Virus record (IMG/VR): IMGVR_UViG_3300035116_000047
Span: 1 to 48,949 of that record
Origin: a virus
Direction: 5' to 3' (one strand)
DNA length: 48,949 nt
Of the stretch, positions 15,532 through 22,963 are shown one piece after another. The number at the start of each line of letters is the position of its first letter. Within the stretch, counting starts at the first letter, position 1. The notes below the pieces were generated by a model that was not told where the DNA came from, did no database searches, and saw nothing but the letters and a program-made list of their open reading frames with translations. A program made the position numbers and the translations under genes.

Positions 15532-15731
15532 TCGGCGGGCTCGGACAGGTGGGTGGACAGTGTAGATTGTCGGCGTTCTTCCGTACGGCGCAGCTCCAGT
15601 GCCTCTTTCACGAAGCACGTTCGGCACCACCGATCGAAGTCGGCCATCACCGGATCGCCGGCCTCGCGGTCCCGGCGCTCCCACCGGCGCCAGTGCGCGA
15701 TCCCGTCGAGGGCTTGAGTGCGGGTCCGCAT
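15528..15731 (-). CDS. Small helical protein, unknown
   Basis: The product has 67 residues from ATG at 15731, overlapping the upstream stop by one base (TGATG). It is rich in Arg and Glu with a DRWCRTCFVKEALELRR segment. The two nearby Cys do not make a full zinc site. Its C-terminal codons are built on the iteron sequence (reading LSTHLS). Its stop overlaps the PAP2 start. Confidence 0.6.
   Translation of the reverse strand: MRTRTQALDGIAHWRRWERRDREAGDPVMADFDRWCRTCFVKEALELRRTEERRQSTLSTHLSEPAE
15543..15562. repeat. Iteron-like 20-bp repeat shared with origin region
   Basis: GGACAGGTGGGTGGACAGTG here is the exact reverse complement of 37701-37720. It contains a perfect TGGGTGGACAG iteron (15550-15560). 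The bases to its right (through GTAGAT) also match 37853-37867. It lies inside the last codons of the 67-residue gene. Confidence 0.7.
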
Positions 15732-16189
15732 CAGTAGATCTCGAACCCGCCGGACTTCGCCACCCACTCCGAGAACTGTTCGACCTTCTCGATGAAGTCC
15801 TCCCGCACGGGCATCCGGGGCCGCCGCGGATCATCGAACCTCATCGCTTCGATACGGGCGCGCTCTTCGGCAGGGCGCTCGTCCCACATGCGCCTGACGT
15901 AGCGCTCGACGTTGACGAGCCCGTGCGCCGCGTGCGCCATGGCCATCGCCTCCTCCGCGGTGACCGGGTACCCGTCGTTACAGTTGGGCGACGTGGCGAA
16001 GGTATGCGTTTCGCCTGTGTCTTCGTTCTTATGGGTGACCTCCCGCGGGTCGTAGACGAACGAAGCGCCCTCGAGCTTGCCGTAGCCGATCACCAGCCCG
16101 ACGCCCGCGCCCAGCATCCACGGGAACGAGAACGCGCCCATGTGGAAGCTGCCCGCCTCCTCGTTGTTCGGCTTCAGGTCGAACCCCAT
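15731..16189 (-). CDS. Conserved phage-type protein, unknown
   Basis: The product has 152 residues, starting where the integrase stops (TGATG overlap). The segment SFHMGAFSFPWMLGAGVG, together with YDPREVTHKN and later a helical EERARIEAM region, has the look of a conserved soluble phage protein of unknown function. No catalytic motif can be assigned. Co-transcription with the integrase suggests expression at establishment of lysogeny. Confidence 0.65.
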   Translation of the reverse strand: MGFDLKPNNEEAGSFHMGAFSFPWMLGAGVGLVIGYGKLEGASFVYDPREVTHKNEDTGETHTFATSPNCNDGYPVTAEEAMAMAHAAHGLVNVERYVRRMWDERPAEERARIEAMRFDDPRRPRMPVREDFIEKVEQFSEWVAKSGGFEIY

Positions 16190-17349
16190 CACTTCCCTCC
16201 CGGCCGCCGCAGCGGCACCACGTTGTCGAGCTCGATCCCGAGCCCGGCCGCCTCCGCGACCTCGATCAGGTCGTCGTCGGTGATCGTCCGGTAGATCGAC
16301 ATGGCCATCCCGGGGCTGTGCCCCATGTGCGCGGCGCTGACCGACGGATCCCGATCCCGCCGGTAGAGCTGGTCGACGGCGGCCCGCCGGAGCCCGTACA
16401 GCGTCCAGTGCGGGCACCGAGCCTCCGGGTCGACGGCTCGCCACTCGGCCTCGACCTCGCGCTGGGCACGGGCGACGAGGCTGTGGAGGTACGTCAGCAC
16501 CGAGGCCGGCTTGGCGCCGTGGACGGTGGGGCCCTCACGCTTCCAGGTCGCGACCTGCTCGGCCACCGACGAGTGGAGCGCCACCCGTCGTTCGCCGGTC
16601 TTCCCGACGACGGTGAGGATCCGCCCGTCCGCTGACACCCGATCCCAGGTCAGCGTGGCGATCTCCCCCGGACGACACCCGGTGGCCCAGAGCAGCAGGA
16701 CGGCTCTCCAGGGCCACTCGCGAGGCCGCGTGCGACGGGTCCGGAGGCGGGCGAGCACCGCGACCACCTCCTCGGCGGAGGGGACGTATCGGTCGTGCAC
16801 CGCGTCCTCGCGGCGGACCTGCACCGTCGGGATCGGGAGGTCCGCGTCAGGCACGAGATCCCGCTGGCGCCCCCACGCCCACGCGGCGGCGAGCGCGATC
16901 AGGTCCGCGCGCAACGTGGCACGAGCGCCTGGGTAGCTGCGCGTGTAGGCCGAGAAGGCGTTCACCGCGACGGCCCGCTTGCCGAGCTGCCGGAGGTGGA
17001 TGGCTGCCAGGCTCGACACCGACAGCCGGTCCGCGCAGCCGTTGCGGGCCCGGGTCGTGTACTCGGAGCGATCCTCCTGCTCTCGGTCGGCGGTCCACAC
17101 CGAGAGCAGATCCTTCACCGTGACCACGTCCTCCGGAGAGGACCAGGTCTCGCCGCGCTCGCGGAGCACCGCCTGGACGAGATCGCTTGCCTCCTCTGCC
17201 GTCGTGGCCCAGCCCGACCAGATCGTCGGCCGATCCTCGCCGGACTGCCTGTCGGCTCTCCACCGCCACTGCCCCTTCGCGTTCGGACCGCTGTGGACCC
17301 GCACCCGAACGTGCGGACCGATCCCGAACGGCCTCGGCCTCTTCGCCAT
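16189..17349 (-). CDS. int: Tyrosine recombinase (integrase)
   Basis: The product has 386 residues from ATG at 17349 with GGGGG upstream. There is an N-terminal arm-binding-like domain, a SAM-like core (about 75-165) and a C-terminal catalytic domain. Catalytic residues: Arg226 in ATGCRPGE, Lys250 in VVGKTGE, Arg321 in TLYGLRR, His344 in MGHSPG and nucleophile Tyr353 in SIYRT. The usual His of the HxLR box is Tyr318. It would integrate and excise the phage genome. Both flanking genes abut or overlap it, leaving no adjacent intergenic attP. Confidence 0.9.
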   Translation of the reverse strand: MAKRPRPFGIGPHVRVRVHSGPNAKGQWRWRADRQSGEDRPTIWSGWATTAEEASDLVQAVLRERGETWSSPEDVVTVKDLLSVWTADREQEDRSEYTTRARNGCADRLSVSSLAAIHLRQLGKRAVAVNAFSAYTRSYPGARATLRADLIALAAAWAWGRQRDLVPDADLPIPTVQVRREDAVHDRYVPSAEEVVAVLARLRTRRTRPREWPWRAVLLLWATGCRPGEIATLTWDRVSADGRILTVVGKTGERRVALHSSVAEQVATWKREGPTVHGAKPASVLTYLHSLVARAQREVEAEWRAVDPEARCPHWTLYGLRRAAVDQLYRRDRDPSVSAAHMGHSPGMAMSIYRTITDDDLIEVAEAAGLGIELDNVVPLRRPGGK

Positions 17350-17351
17350 GA

Positions 17352-17630
17352 TCACCCCCGATCCGCACGAAGCGTACGACGGGGCAGCCCGCTCGGAGGA
17401 CGAGGGGAGGCGGGCTCTTCGGGGGCAGGGTGGGCCCCGTACGCGGCGAGCACGTCGCCCCAGACCACCGCCTCCCCGAGCTCGGGGTCGTGGCGGACCA
17501 GCCCGTGATCCCGAAGCCACGCTCGGCAGCGGGAGTCACCCCAGGGCATCAACTCGGCGGCCTGGGCGACCGTGAGCAGAGCCGCGGGGCCCAGGGCCAG
17601 CCGCGCGATCTGGCGTTCCTGGCGCGTCAC
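17352..17630 (-). CDS. Excisionase-like HTH protein
   Basis: The product has 92 residues from GTG at 17630 (GGAGG upstream, GTGA overlap), ending two bases before the integrase gene. The core LLTVAQAAELMPWGDSRCRA followed by WLRDHGLV and a WGDVLAAYG strand/helix matches the MerR-like winged-helix fold of phage excisionases and HTH_17 proteins. Position upstream of int on the same transcript supports an excisionase or directionality role. The C-terminus is Pro/Arg-rich. Confidence 0.6.
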   Translation of the reverse strand: MTRQERQIARLALGPAALLTVAQAAELMPWGDSRCRAWLRDHGLVRHDPELGEAVVWGDVLAAYGAHPAPEEPASPRPPSGLPRRTLRADRG

Positions 17631-18211
17631 CGCCCCCTCCGCCGACGGGGCTCGGGGCGCGTCTTCTCGGGGCGTGGCCCTGGAATCGCCGTGGTTATGG
17701 CCGCGGGACCGCCGAAGAGGGCCCGCAGGGATCCGCTGCTGTCGGTGGTTTCCGGCGCGCCCGTCCGGAGCACGACTACGGACCGCCCGCGCAGCTCCGA
17801 GCGCGCCACGAGCGCCCGGCGGGCCCACACCCGGCGGTGGCTGCGGGCCTCCTTCGCGACCTCGACCTCGTACAGCGAGCGGAGCCGGCGTACCTCGCGC
17901 CCCCAGACCCCGAGCTGGGTGAGCGCCTCCACGACCCGCTGCTGTCCGTGGTAGACCTCCGAGACCAACTGGAGATCCGGAACGCGGCACCGCTGGAGGG
18001 CCGGGGCCATCGCCCGAAGCCGCCAGCGCAGCAGCTCCGCGACGCGGTGTCGCCCGATCCCGTGCTCTTCGGCCCAATCGAACAGCACCAACACCTCGGG
18101 CGGGTCCGTGCGGTACCGGCCAGCGCTGACCGCGGCCATGGCCTGCCCGACGAGGGTGCGGCCGAGTTCGGAGGCGTCGATCAGCTCGACGAGGCGGTTC
18201 TCGGTGCTCAC
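17627..18211 (-). CDS. Unknown helical protein
   Basis: The product has 194 residues from GTG at 18211 with GGAGGGAG upstream. It is largely helical and rich in Arg, Leu and Val. It has a basic disordered tail, and the region HRRVWARRALVAR resembles WRTIWVRRALHAR in the protein encoded at 18417-18914. The two may therefore be distant paralogues. There is no recognised domain. Confidence 0.55.
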   Translation of the reverse strand: MSTENRLVELIDASELGRTLVGQAMAAVSAGRYRTDPPEVLVLFDWAEEHGIGRHRVAELLRWRLRAMAPALQRCRVPDLQLVSEVYHGQQRVVEALTQLGVWGREVRRLRSLYEVEVAKEARSHRRVWARRALVARSELRGRSVVVLRTGAPETTDSSGSLRALFGGPAAITTAIPGPRPEKTRPEPRRRRGR

Positions 18212-18420
18212 GCTCCCTCCCACGGCAGATCCCCGCCCTCGCTCACCCACCTCGTCACCGCCTCGTGCCGGGCCTGACCCCTCGCCCGGGATTCCTCGTC
18301 GAGCTCCTCGGGGATCTCGCCGCTGGGCCCGCAGGGCGTGGGCTCGGACAGCCAGCGGCCCCAGCCCCAGCGCAGCACGCAGAGGCGGCGGGCCTCTTGC
18401 TTGGAGGGGGCGTCGATCAT
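18208..18420 (-). CDS. Small protein, unknown
   Basis: The product has 70 residues from ATG at 18420, coupled to both neighbours by 4-base overlaps. There is a Trp-rich patch (CVLRWGWGRWLSEP), then an acidic helix. The family is not recognised. Confidence 0.5.
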   Translation of the reverse strand: MIDAPSKQEARRLCVLRWGWGRWLSEPTPCGPSGEIPEELDEESRARGQARHEAVTRWVSEGGDLPWEGA

Positions 18421-18914
18421 GTCGGCACCGCCAGTTCGTTCAGCCAGGATTCGCGTCGCTGGCGGCGAGCATGCAATGCCCGCCGCACCCAGATCGTTCG
18501 CCAGGCGCGAATCTCCTTGGCACCCTCGACGTCGCCCTCGGAGAGCCGGAACCGGTAGCGCTCCCCGCACGCGGCGATCTGATCGAGGCCATCGCTGTAC
18601 GCCCAGCCACGACCTGCGTACGGCGAGACGGGGTGCCTGCGCGGATCCTCCGGCATCCGCAGCTTCCGGGGCTTGCTCGGCCGCACCCGCTCACGGTGGA
18701 GCACACGGACGATGCAGGCGAGGTCGAGCGCCGGGATCTCGCACCCCTGTTCGATCAGCCAGTCGCGCAGGACTCGCAGGTGAGGCGGTCCGTCCGGCTG
18801 GCGCTTGAACCGCTCCCAGGTCCAGCGACGGAGGGCGGTGTACGTGGGCTCGACCTGCTCCCGGGCCCACGGGTCGGATTCGAGCAGCACGGTGGCTCGG
18901 CCGGCGCGGGTCAT
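18417..18914 (-). CDS. Unknown basic helical protein
   Basis: The product has 165 residues from ATG at 18914 with AGGAGG five bases upstream. It is Arg/Trp-rich, with helices around RWTWERFKRQ and IVRVLHRERV. Its C-terminal IWVRRALHARRQRRESW is similar to a segment of the 194-residue protein two genes downstream. It may bind nucleic acid, judging by charge only. Confidence 0.55.
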   Translation of the reverse strand: MTRAGRATVLLESDPWAREQVEPTYTALRRWTWERFKRQPDGPPHLRVLRDWLIEQGCEIPALDLACIVRVLHRERVRPSKPRKLRMPEDPRRHPVSPYAGRGWAYSDGLDQIAACGERYRFRLSEGDVEGAKEIRAWRTIWVRRALHARRQRRESWLNELAVPT

Positions 18915-19495
18915 GGCGTCCTCCTGGGGTGGGCGATCCGGACCGGGCACTGCGGGTCGTGTGCGTCGCGGGCGGGGCCGGTGCAGGTGCAGATGGGGGC
19001 GGAGGGCAGAGCGGGCTCGGCCCGCCAGTGCGCCCGGTCGACGTGCCGACAGGCGCCCTCGAGGGTCCAGGCGGCGCAGGGCTGTCCCTCGAAGTGGGTG
19101 CAGCCGGTGGGCTCCTCCACGGCGGGCGGTGTGTCCTCGATCAGCGCCCAGCCCTGATCGCGGCACAGAGCGTCCGCGGCGGCTCGGCCCTCCTCGGCGG
19201 TTTCGCGAGTACGACTGAGCACCGTGCTGTTGGCTGTCACGGCCCAGCCTTCCGGGGACGCTTCGGGGAACGGACGCACGATCGAGACGAGCCGAGTCGA
19301 AACGCCGATCTGCACGCTCATCCGAACCCAGGCTCCGCTGTCCGTCTGGTGCCACGGCCCCGCCACGCGGGTGGCGGGCGGCTGCCGCTCCCACCGCGCG
19401 ACCCGCAGGAGCAGGTCTCGCAGCACCGTCGGATCCTCCTCCGCGAGGTCCGCGAAGACGGCCAGGATCTCTTCGCGGGTGCGGGGCGGGATCAT
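18911..19495 (-). CDS. Unknown protein with W-rich repeat-like domain
   Basis: The product has 194 residues from ATG at 19495. It has an N-terminal helical part (TREEILAVFADLAEEDPTV), then a beta/alpha unit ending TAEEGRAAADALCRDQGWAL. This resembles a small domain shared with several short proteins of this operon. The C-terminal part holds eight Cys/His residues (CTHFEGQPC, then CRHVDRAH and CTCTGPA), which could bind zinc. Confidence 0.55.
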   Translation of the reverse strand: MIPPRTREEILAVFADLAEEDPTVLRDLLLRVARWERQPPATRVAGPWHQTDSGAWVRMSVQIGVSTRLVSIVRPFPEASPEGWAVTANSTVLSRTRETAEEGRAAADALCRDQGWALIEDTPPAVEEPTGCTHFEGQPCAAWTLEGACRHVDRAHWRAEPALPSAPICTCTGPARDAHDPQCPVRIAHPRRTP

Positions 19496-19629
19496 GGGTA
19501 CTCCCCGACCAGCGCCCAGCCCTGCCGCTTGGCCCACGCGTCGGCCCGCTGCACGGACCACCCGCGCGCGACCTCGGCGTGGTCGTCGAGGGGAGCGAGG
19601 AAGAGGATGACGCCTTGCAGGGGGATCAT
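19492..19629 (-). CDS. 45-residue protein, small paralogue-like domain
   Basis: The product is 45 residues from ATG at 19629, with 4-base overlaps on both sides. The end GWSVQRADAWAKRQGWALVG repeats the 'A--A---GWAL' pattern of the upstream 194-residue protein. It looks like a minimal copy of that domain. Function unknown. Confidence 0.5.
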   Translation of the reverse strand: MIPLQGVILFLAPLDDHAEVARGWSVQRADAWAKRQGWALVGEYP

Positions 19630-20417
19630 GCGGGGCTCCCGAACAGGTCGTGCTTCGGGTACGAGCCCGCGCTCGGGGCGATCACGACGCCGCGCCGCAG
19701 CGGCCACGCGTACACGTGGTTGCCCGGGTGCCTCAGCCGACGGAACGGCCCCTCAGCGAGCGCCCGGGCGACGTACGCGGGGCCGTCCTCGAGCGGCCGG
19801 CGCGCCGGCGCGCCGAGCGCCAGCAGCGCGCGGTAGACGCCGTCGGCTCCGCGCTCGTCGTTCCGGAGCTTCGAGAGCCCCCTCCGCGAGACGACGCGAC
19901 CGTCGGGGCCGAGGTGGAGGAGCTCAGCGCGGGAGCGACCGAGGTACCGGCCGTTGAAGGCCTGGTAGATCGTGCCGACGTGCCCGGGCAGCACCACGCG
20001 ACCGTCCGAGGCCGTGCGGCGGACGGGGTCGGAGTAGCTGACGACGGCGTCGAGCCCGCCCAGGCCGCGGAACGCTCGCGCCAGGAACCACGTCTCGGCG
20101 TTGGCCTCGACCTCGTCCAGCAGCACGAAGCGGGCCAGGACGACCCCGTCCGTCGCGCCCGGGGCGTACCGGGGGATCGTCGCGCGCTGCGCGGGCTCGG
20201 CGAACACCGCCACCCCGACGAGGTCGTGACCCCGGAACAGGCCGACGCGGACGCGCGCGGCGGGGTAGCTGCCCGAGTAGTGGTGCTCGACGACGAACGC
20301 CTTCGCGACCTTCTCGGAGATCCCGTCGACCGCGAACCTGGTCGGATCGAGCGGTTCGCGCGAGGGGCGGTAGCTCTCGCGACCGGCGCGCCAGCGCTGG
20401 CACAGGCCGGGGATCAC
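19626..20417 (-). CDS. Mom-like DNA-modification acyltransferase (GNAT fold)
   Basis: The product has 263 residues from GTG at 20417, chosen for the GGAGG just upstream and its GTGA overlap, rather than a GTG at 20456. The core matches the Mu Mom-like family: EHHYSGSYP (44-52), a GLFRGHDLVGVAVFAEP strand pair, VVSYSDP (125-131) and GHVGTIYQAFNGRYLG (145-160). Mom enzymes hypermodify adenine in phage DNA and block many restriction enzymes. The gene sits two genes from a cytosine methyltransferase. Family membership is recognised by motif only, and some GNAT relatives could act on other substrates. Confidence 0.7.
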   Translation of the reverse strand: MIPGLCQRWRAGRESYRPSREPLDPTRFAVDGISEKVAKAFVVEHHYSGSYPAARVRVGLFRGHDLVGVAVFAEPAQRATIPRYAPGATDGVVLARFVLLDEVEANAETWFLARAFRGLGGLDAVVSYSDPVRRTASDGRVVLPGHVGTIYQAFNGRYLGRSRAELLHLGPDGRVVSRRGLSKLRNDERGADGVYRALLALGAPARRPLEDGPAYVARALAEGPFRRLRHPGNHVYAWPLRRGVVIAPSAGSYPKHDLFGSPA

Positions 20418-20617
20418 GTCCCCCTCCCCGAACGCCCGTCCCGGATCCGTCCCCACGCTGCCAACGCTTCCTGGTGCTCGAGCTCCGCGCGCTCGGCGTC
20501 GAGCACGGCCTGGTCGCGCACCGTCCGCGCCTGGTGCAGGCGGGCCGTCGCCTCCTGGAGCTGCCGCCTCGCTTCGTCGAGCGGGTCGAGGGGCAGGAAG
20601 TCGGGAAGGGCGCTCAT
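20414..20617 (-). CDS. Short coiled-coil protein
   Basis: The product has 67 residues from ATG at 20617 with GGAGGT three bases upstream. Almost the whole chain is one helix with heptad spacing (RRQLQEATARLHQARTVRDQ). It overlaps the methyltransferase stop upstream and the Mom-like start downstream. It may be an accessory to one of those enzymes, but only location suggests this. Confidence 0.5.
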   Translation of the reverse strand: MSALPDFLPLDPLDEARRQLQEATARLHQARTVRDQAVLDAERAELEHQEALAAWGRIRDGRSGRGT

Positions 20618-22428
20618 CGGACCTCCGCGGACAGCGCGATGGCGGTCGGGCGGTCGACCCAGATCGGGGCGGTCGAGAGCGCGAAGCTCTGCCCGAGCCG
20701 GGCGAGGAGCAGGGTGTGGAGCATCGTCGAGCCGATCCCCTCGGCGCTGGCGACGGGGACCGCGTTGCCGACGTGCTCCCGGATCACCGCGTCGGACCCT
20801 CCGAGTCGCAGCCCGAGGATGTCCTCGGGCGGGAAGCCCTGGAGCGCGATCAGGTCCAGGGTCGTCAACGGCCGGTGGCGGGTCCCGTCGAGCGACCAGA
20901 TCCAGGGGGCGCACTTCTCGCGCGGGTCGCGGGGATCGGCGACCGAGTGTGCGCCGTTGTCGTGCGAGGCCGAGCCCGTGATCGTACCGCTGGCCTCGTT
21001 CCAGCGCAGCACGCCGTAGTGCCGCGCGCTGGCGAACTCGCCGTCCTCGCGCTTCGACGCGACGCGGGGGTCCGCGATGGCCTGCCCGCCTGCGGACGGG
21101 GTGCCGCCGGCCGTGATCGCGCCAGCCGCCTCGTCCCACCGGACGACGCGAAAGACATCGTTGAAGGGCTTCTCGCGGGCCAGGCGCGGGTCCGCGATCG
21201 TCGGAACGCCGCGGCCGGAGGTGACCGCCCCTGCTGGCTCGTTCCACTTCGTGACCGGGTAGATGTCGCCGAACGGCTGGTGAGCCCGATCGGCGTCGTG
21301 CCGAGGGAGGCGCGGGTCGGCGACCGAGTACGGACCGGCCCCCACCTCGGCCTCGCCGGTGACGGTCCGGCCGGGCTCGTTCCAGCCGACCACCCCGTAG
21401 GGCTGGTACCGGCCGATCTCCCGCGGCGGCCTGGGATCCACGACGGCGAACTGCCCGTTGAACGGGCCGGATCGCCCCGTCACCGTCCCGGCGGGCTCGT
21501 CCCAGGGACGGACCCCGAGGACGCCCGCGTGCCAGGGGCGGTCGCCCGGGACGAGCCGGAGGCCGCGAACGACGCCATCGACCACCTCGAGCCGGTTCAA
21601 CGAGCGCCAGTCGCTGCCCGCCTCGATCAGCGCGAGGCGTACCCACGTCCGCCACTGCAGGCGGGGCAACCGGTGCATCGGCCCGCCGCGCGCGTCGTCG
21701 GGCATCGGGAGCTGGCCGAGCACCTCTCCGACGCCGCGGACCCGGTGCCGGTCCGGCTCGTACAGGAAGGGGCGGATCTTCCGTCGGTGGCGCGCCACCA
21801 ACAGGAACCGCTGCCGGTGCTGCGCCAGCCCGCCGAGCTCACCGCAGTCGTGGACCGTCTCGGCGCAGGCGTATCCGGCGAGCTCGAGGCGAAGCTTGAC
21901 TGAGTCGAGCAGCGCCCGCCCGCGGGTCGCGATCCTGGGCACGTTCTCCAGCAGGAACAGCGACGGCGGGTCGTCGCCCCACGCTGCGAGGGCCAGGTCG
22001 AGCGCGCCGAGCACGAGATCGTTCAGGGCCTGGTACTTGGCGGACGCCGCCCGCTTCGCGGTCTGCAACGAGCTGAGCCCCTTGCAGGGCGGCGACCAGA
22101 AGACCATGTCGGGGCGCTCGTTCCCGGCGGCCTTCCGCAGGTCGTCGGGCGTGGCCTCGACCCAGTCCTCCGGGGGAGGCCGGCCGTGGAAGGCCGTGTA
22201 CTGCTCCGTCGAGAAGAGGTCGATCCGAGCGCACGGGGCCTGCACGATCCGCTCGAAGTCCGCGCAGGCGATCGGGTCGACGTCGACCCCGCCGAGGATC
22301 CGGAACCGGGCGGTCGCGCGCCCCACGCGGGCGTGGCCGCGCTTGACCCCGAGCGCGCCGAAGCCGATCCCGGCGCAGAGGAGGAACGCCTTGAAGACGT
22401 GCTCGCGGTCGAGGTGGATGGCGCTCAC
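20614..22428 (-). CDS. C5-cytosine DNA methyltransferase with repeat region
   Basis: The product has 604 residues from GTG at 22428. C5-MTase motifs are in order: I, FLLCAGIGFGALG (15-27); IV, SPPCKGLSS with catalytic Cys115; VI, LLENVP (159-164); VIII, QHRQRFLLV (203-211); X, EHVGNAVP (551-558). Between VIII and X, where target recognition lies, there are five imperfect ~35-45-residue units. Each has W[ND]E..G.[VI]T followed by ADPR or VDPR (about 309-333, 349-373, 395-415, 431-455, 476-500). It would methylate cytosine in phage or host DNA, probably to evade restriction. It is longer than typical 330-420-residue enzymes because of the repeats. Confidence 0.85.
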   Translation of the reverse strand: MSAIHLDREHVFKAFLLCAGIGFGALGVKRGHARVGRATARFRILGGVDVDPIACADFERIVQAPCARIDLFSTEQYTAFHGRPPPEDWVEATPDDLRKAAGNERPDMVFWSPPCKGLSSLQTAKRAASAKYQALNDLVLGALDLALAAWGDDPPSLFLLENVPRIATRGRALLDSVKLRLELAGYACAETVHDCGELGGLAQHRQRFLLVARHRRKIRPFLYEPDRHRVRGVGEVLGQLPMPDDARGGPMHRLPRLQWRTWVRLALIEAGSDWRSLNRLEVVDGVVRGLRLVPGDRPWHAGVLGVRPWDEPAGTVTGRSGPFNGQFAVVDPRPPREIGRYQPYGVVGWNEPGRTVTGEAEVGAGPYSVADPRLPRHDADRAHQPFGDIYPVTKWNEPAGAVTSGRGVPTIADPRLAREKPFNDVFRVVRWDEAAGAITAGGTPSAGGQAIADPRVASKREDGEFASARHYGVLRWNEASGTITGSASHDNGAHSVADPRDPREKCAPWIWSLDGTRHRPLTTLDLIALQGFPPEDILGLRLGGSDAVIREHVGNAVPVASAEGIGSTMLHTLLLARLGQSFALSTAPIWVDRPTAIALSAEVR

Positions 22429-22670
22429 GCTGCCCTCCCGACCCGCTCGACGCCCGCACGGATCGCGGCGAACCGCCGACCCCACCGCGCGTCCGACGTC
22501 TCCCGCGCCTCGCCGGCGCGCTCCAGGCGCAGGCACGCGCCGAGGACCTGGTCGCGGGTCCGGCCGGTGTCCCGGGCGAGCTCGCCGACCGTCGACTCCC
22601 CGAGCTGCCGGAGGGAGTCGAGGACGTCGGCGTCCGCCTCGCCCCGCTGCTCGGGGGAGGTGCGCGTCAC
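22425..22670 (-). CDS. Winged-helix-like small protein
   Basis: The product has 81 residues from GTG at 22670 (GTGA overlap). VLDSLRQLGESTVGELARDT then TRDQVLGACLRLERAGEA follows the winged-helix pattern of a recognition helix and wing. It may regulate the methyltransferase gene immediately downstream, which it overlaps. Confidence 0.5.
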   Translation of the reverse strand: MTRTSPEQRGEADADVLDSLRQLGESTVGELARDTGRTRDQVLGACLRLERAGEARETSDARWGRRFAAIRAGVERVGRAA

Positions 22671-22963
22671 GGCTGCACCACCGGCCAGCCCCGCTCGGCC
22701 AGCGCCCGGACCAGGCAGGTCCACGCCTCGCTCTCGGTCTCTGCGATCCCGTGCGGCGGCTCGAGGTCTACCCGCCAGTGGACCCACCAGAGGAAACGAA
22801 CGCCGATCACGGTGACCCCGCCGAGTCCGGCGCCGTACGGGGCCAGGACGTGCACCGCGTTGCCGCGGCGAACCGCGAGTCGGACCTTGGGGAGTACCTG
22901 GGCCGCGAGGGCGGGATCGGCCTGGAGCTCGGCGATGAGCTGGGAAGCGCGGTCAGCCGACAC
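22667..22963 (-). CDS. Small W-rich protein of the operon family
   Basis: The product has 98 residues from GTG at 22963, preceded by GAGGTGCCTC. There is an N-terminal helix (SADRASQLIAELQADPALAA), a beta region with WWVHWRVDL, and a C-terminal helix SEAWTCLVRALAERGW. The layout and ribosome-binding sequence are shared with genes starting at 29297 and 29584. Function unknown. Confidence 0.5.
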   Translation of the reverse strand: MSADRASQLIAELQADPALAAQVLPKVRLAVRRGNAVHVLAPYGAGLGGVTVIGVRFLWWVHWRVDLEPPHGIAETESEAWTCLVRALAERGWPVVQP

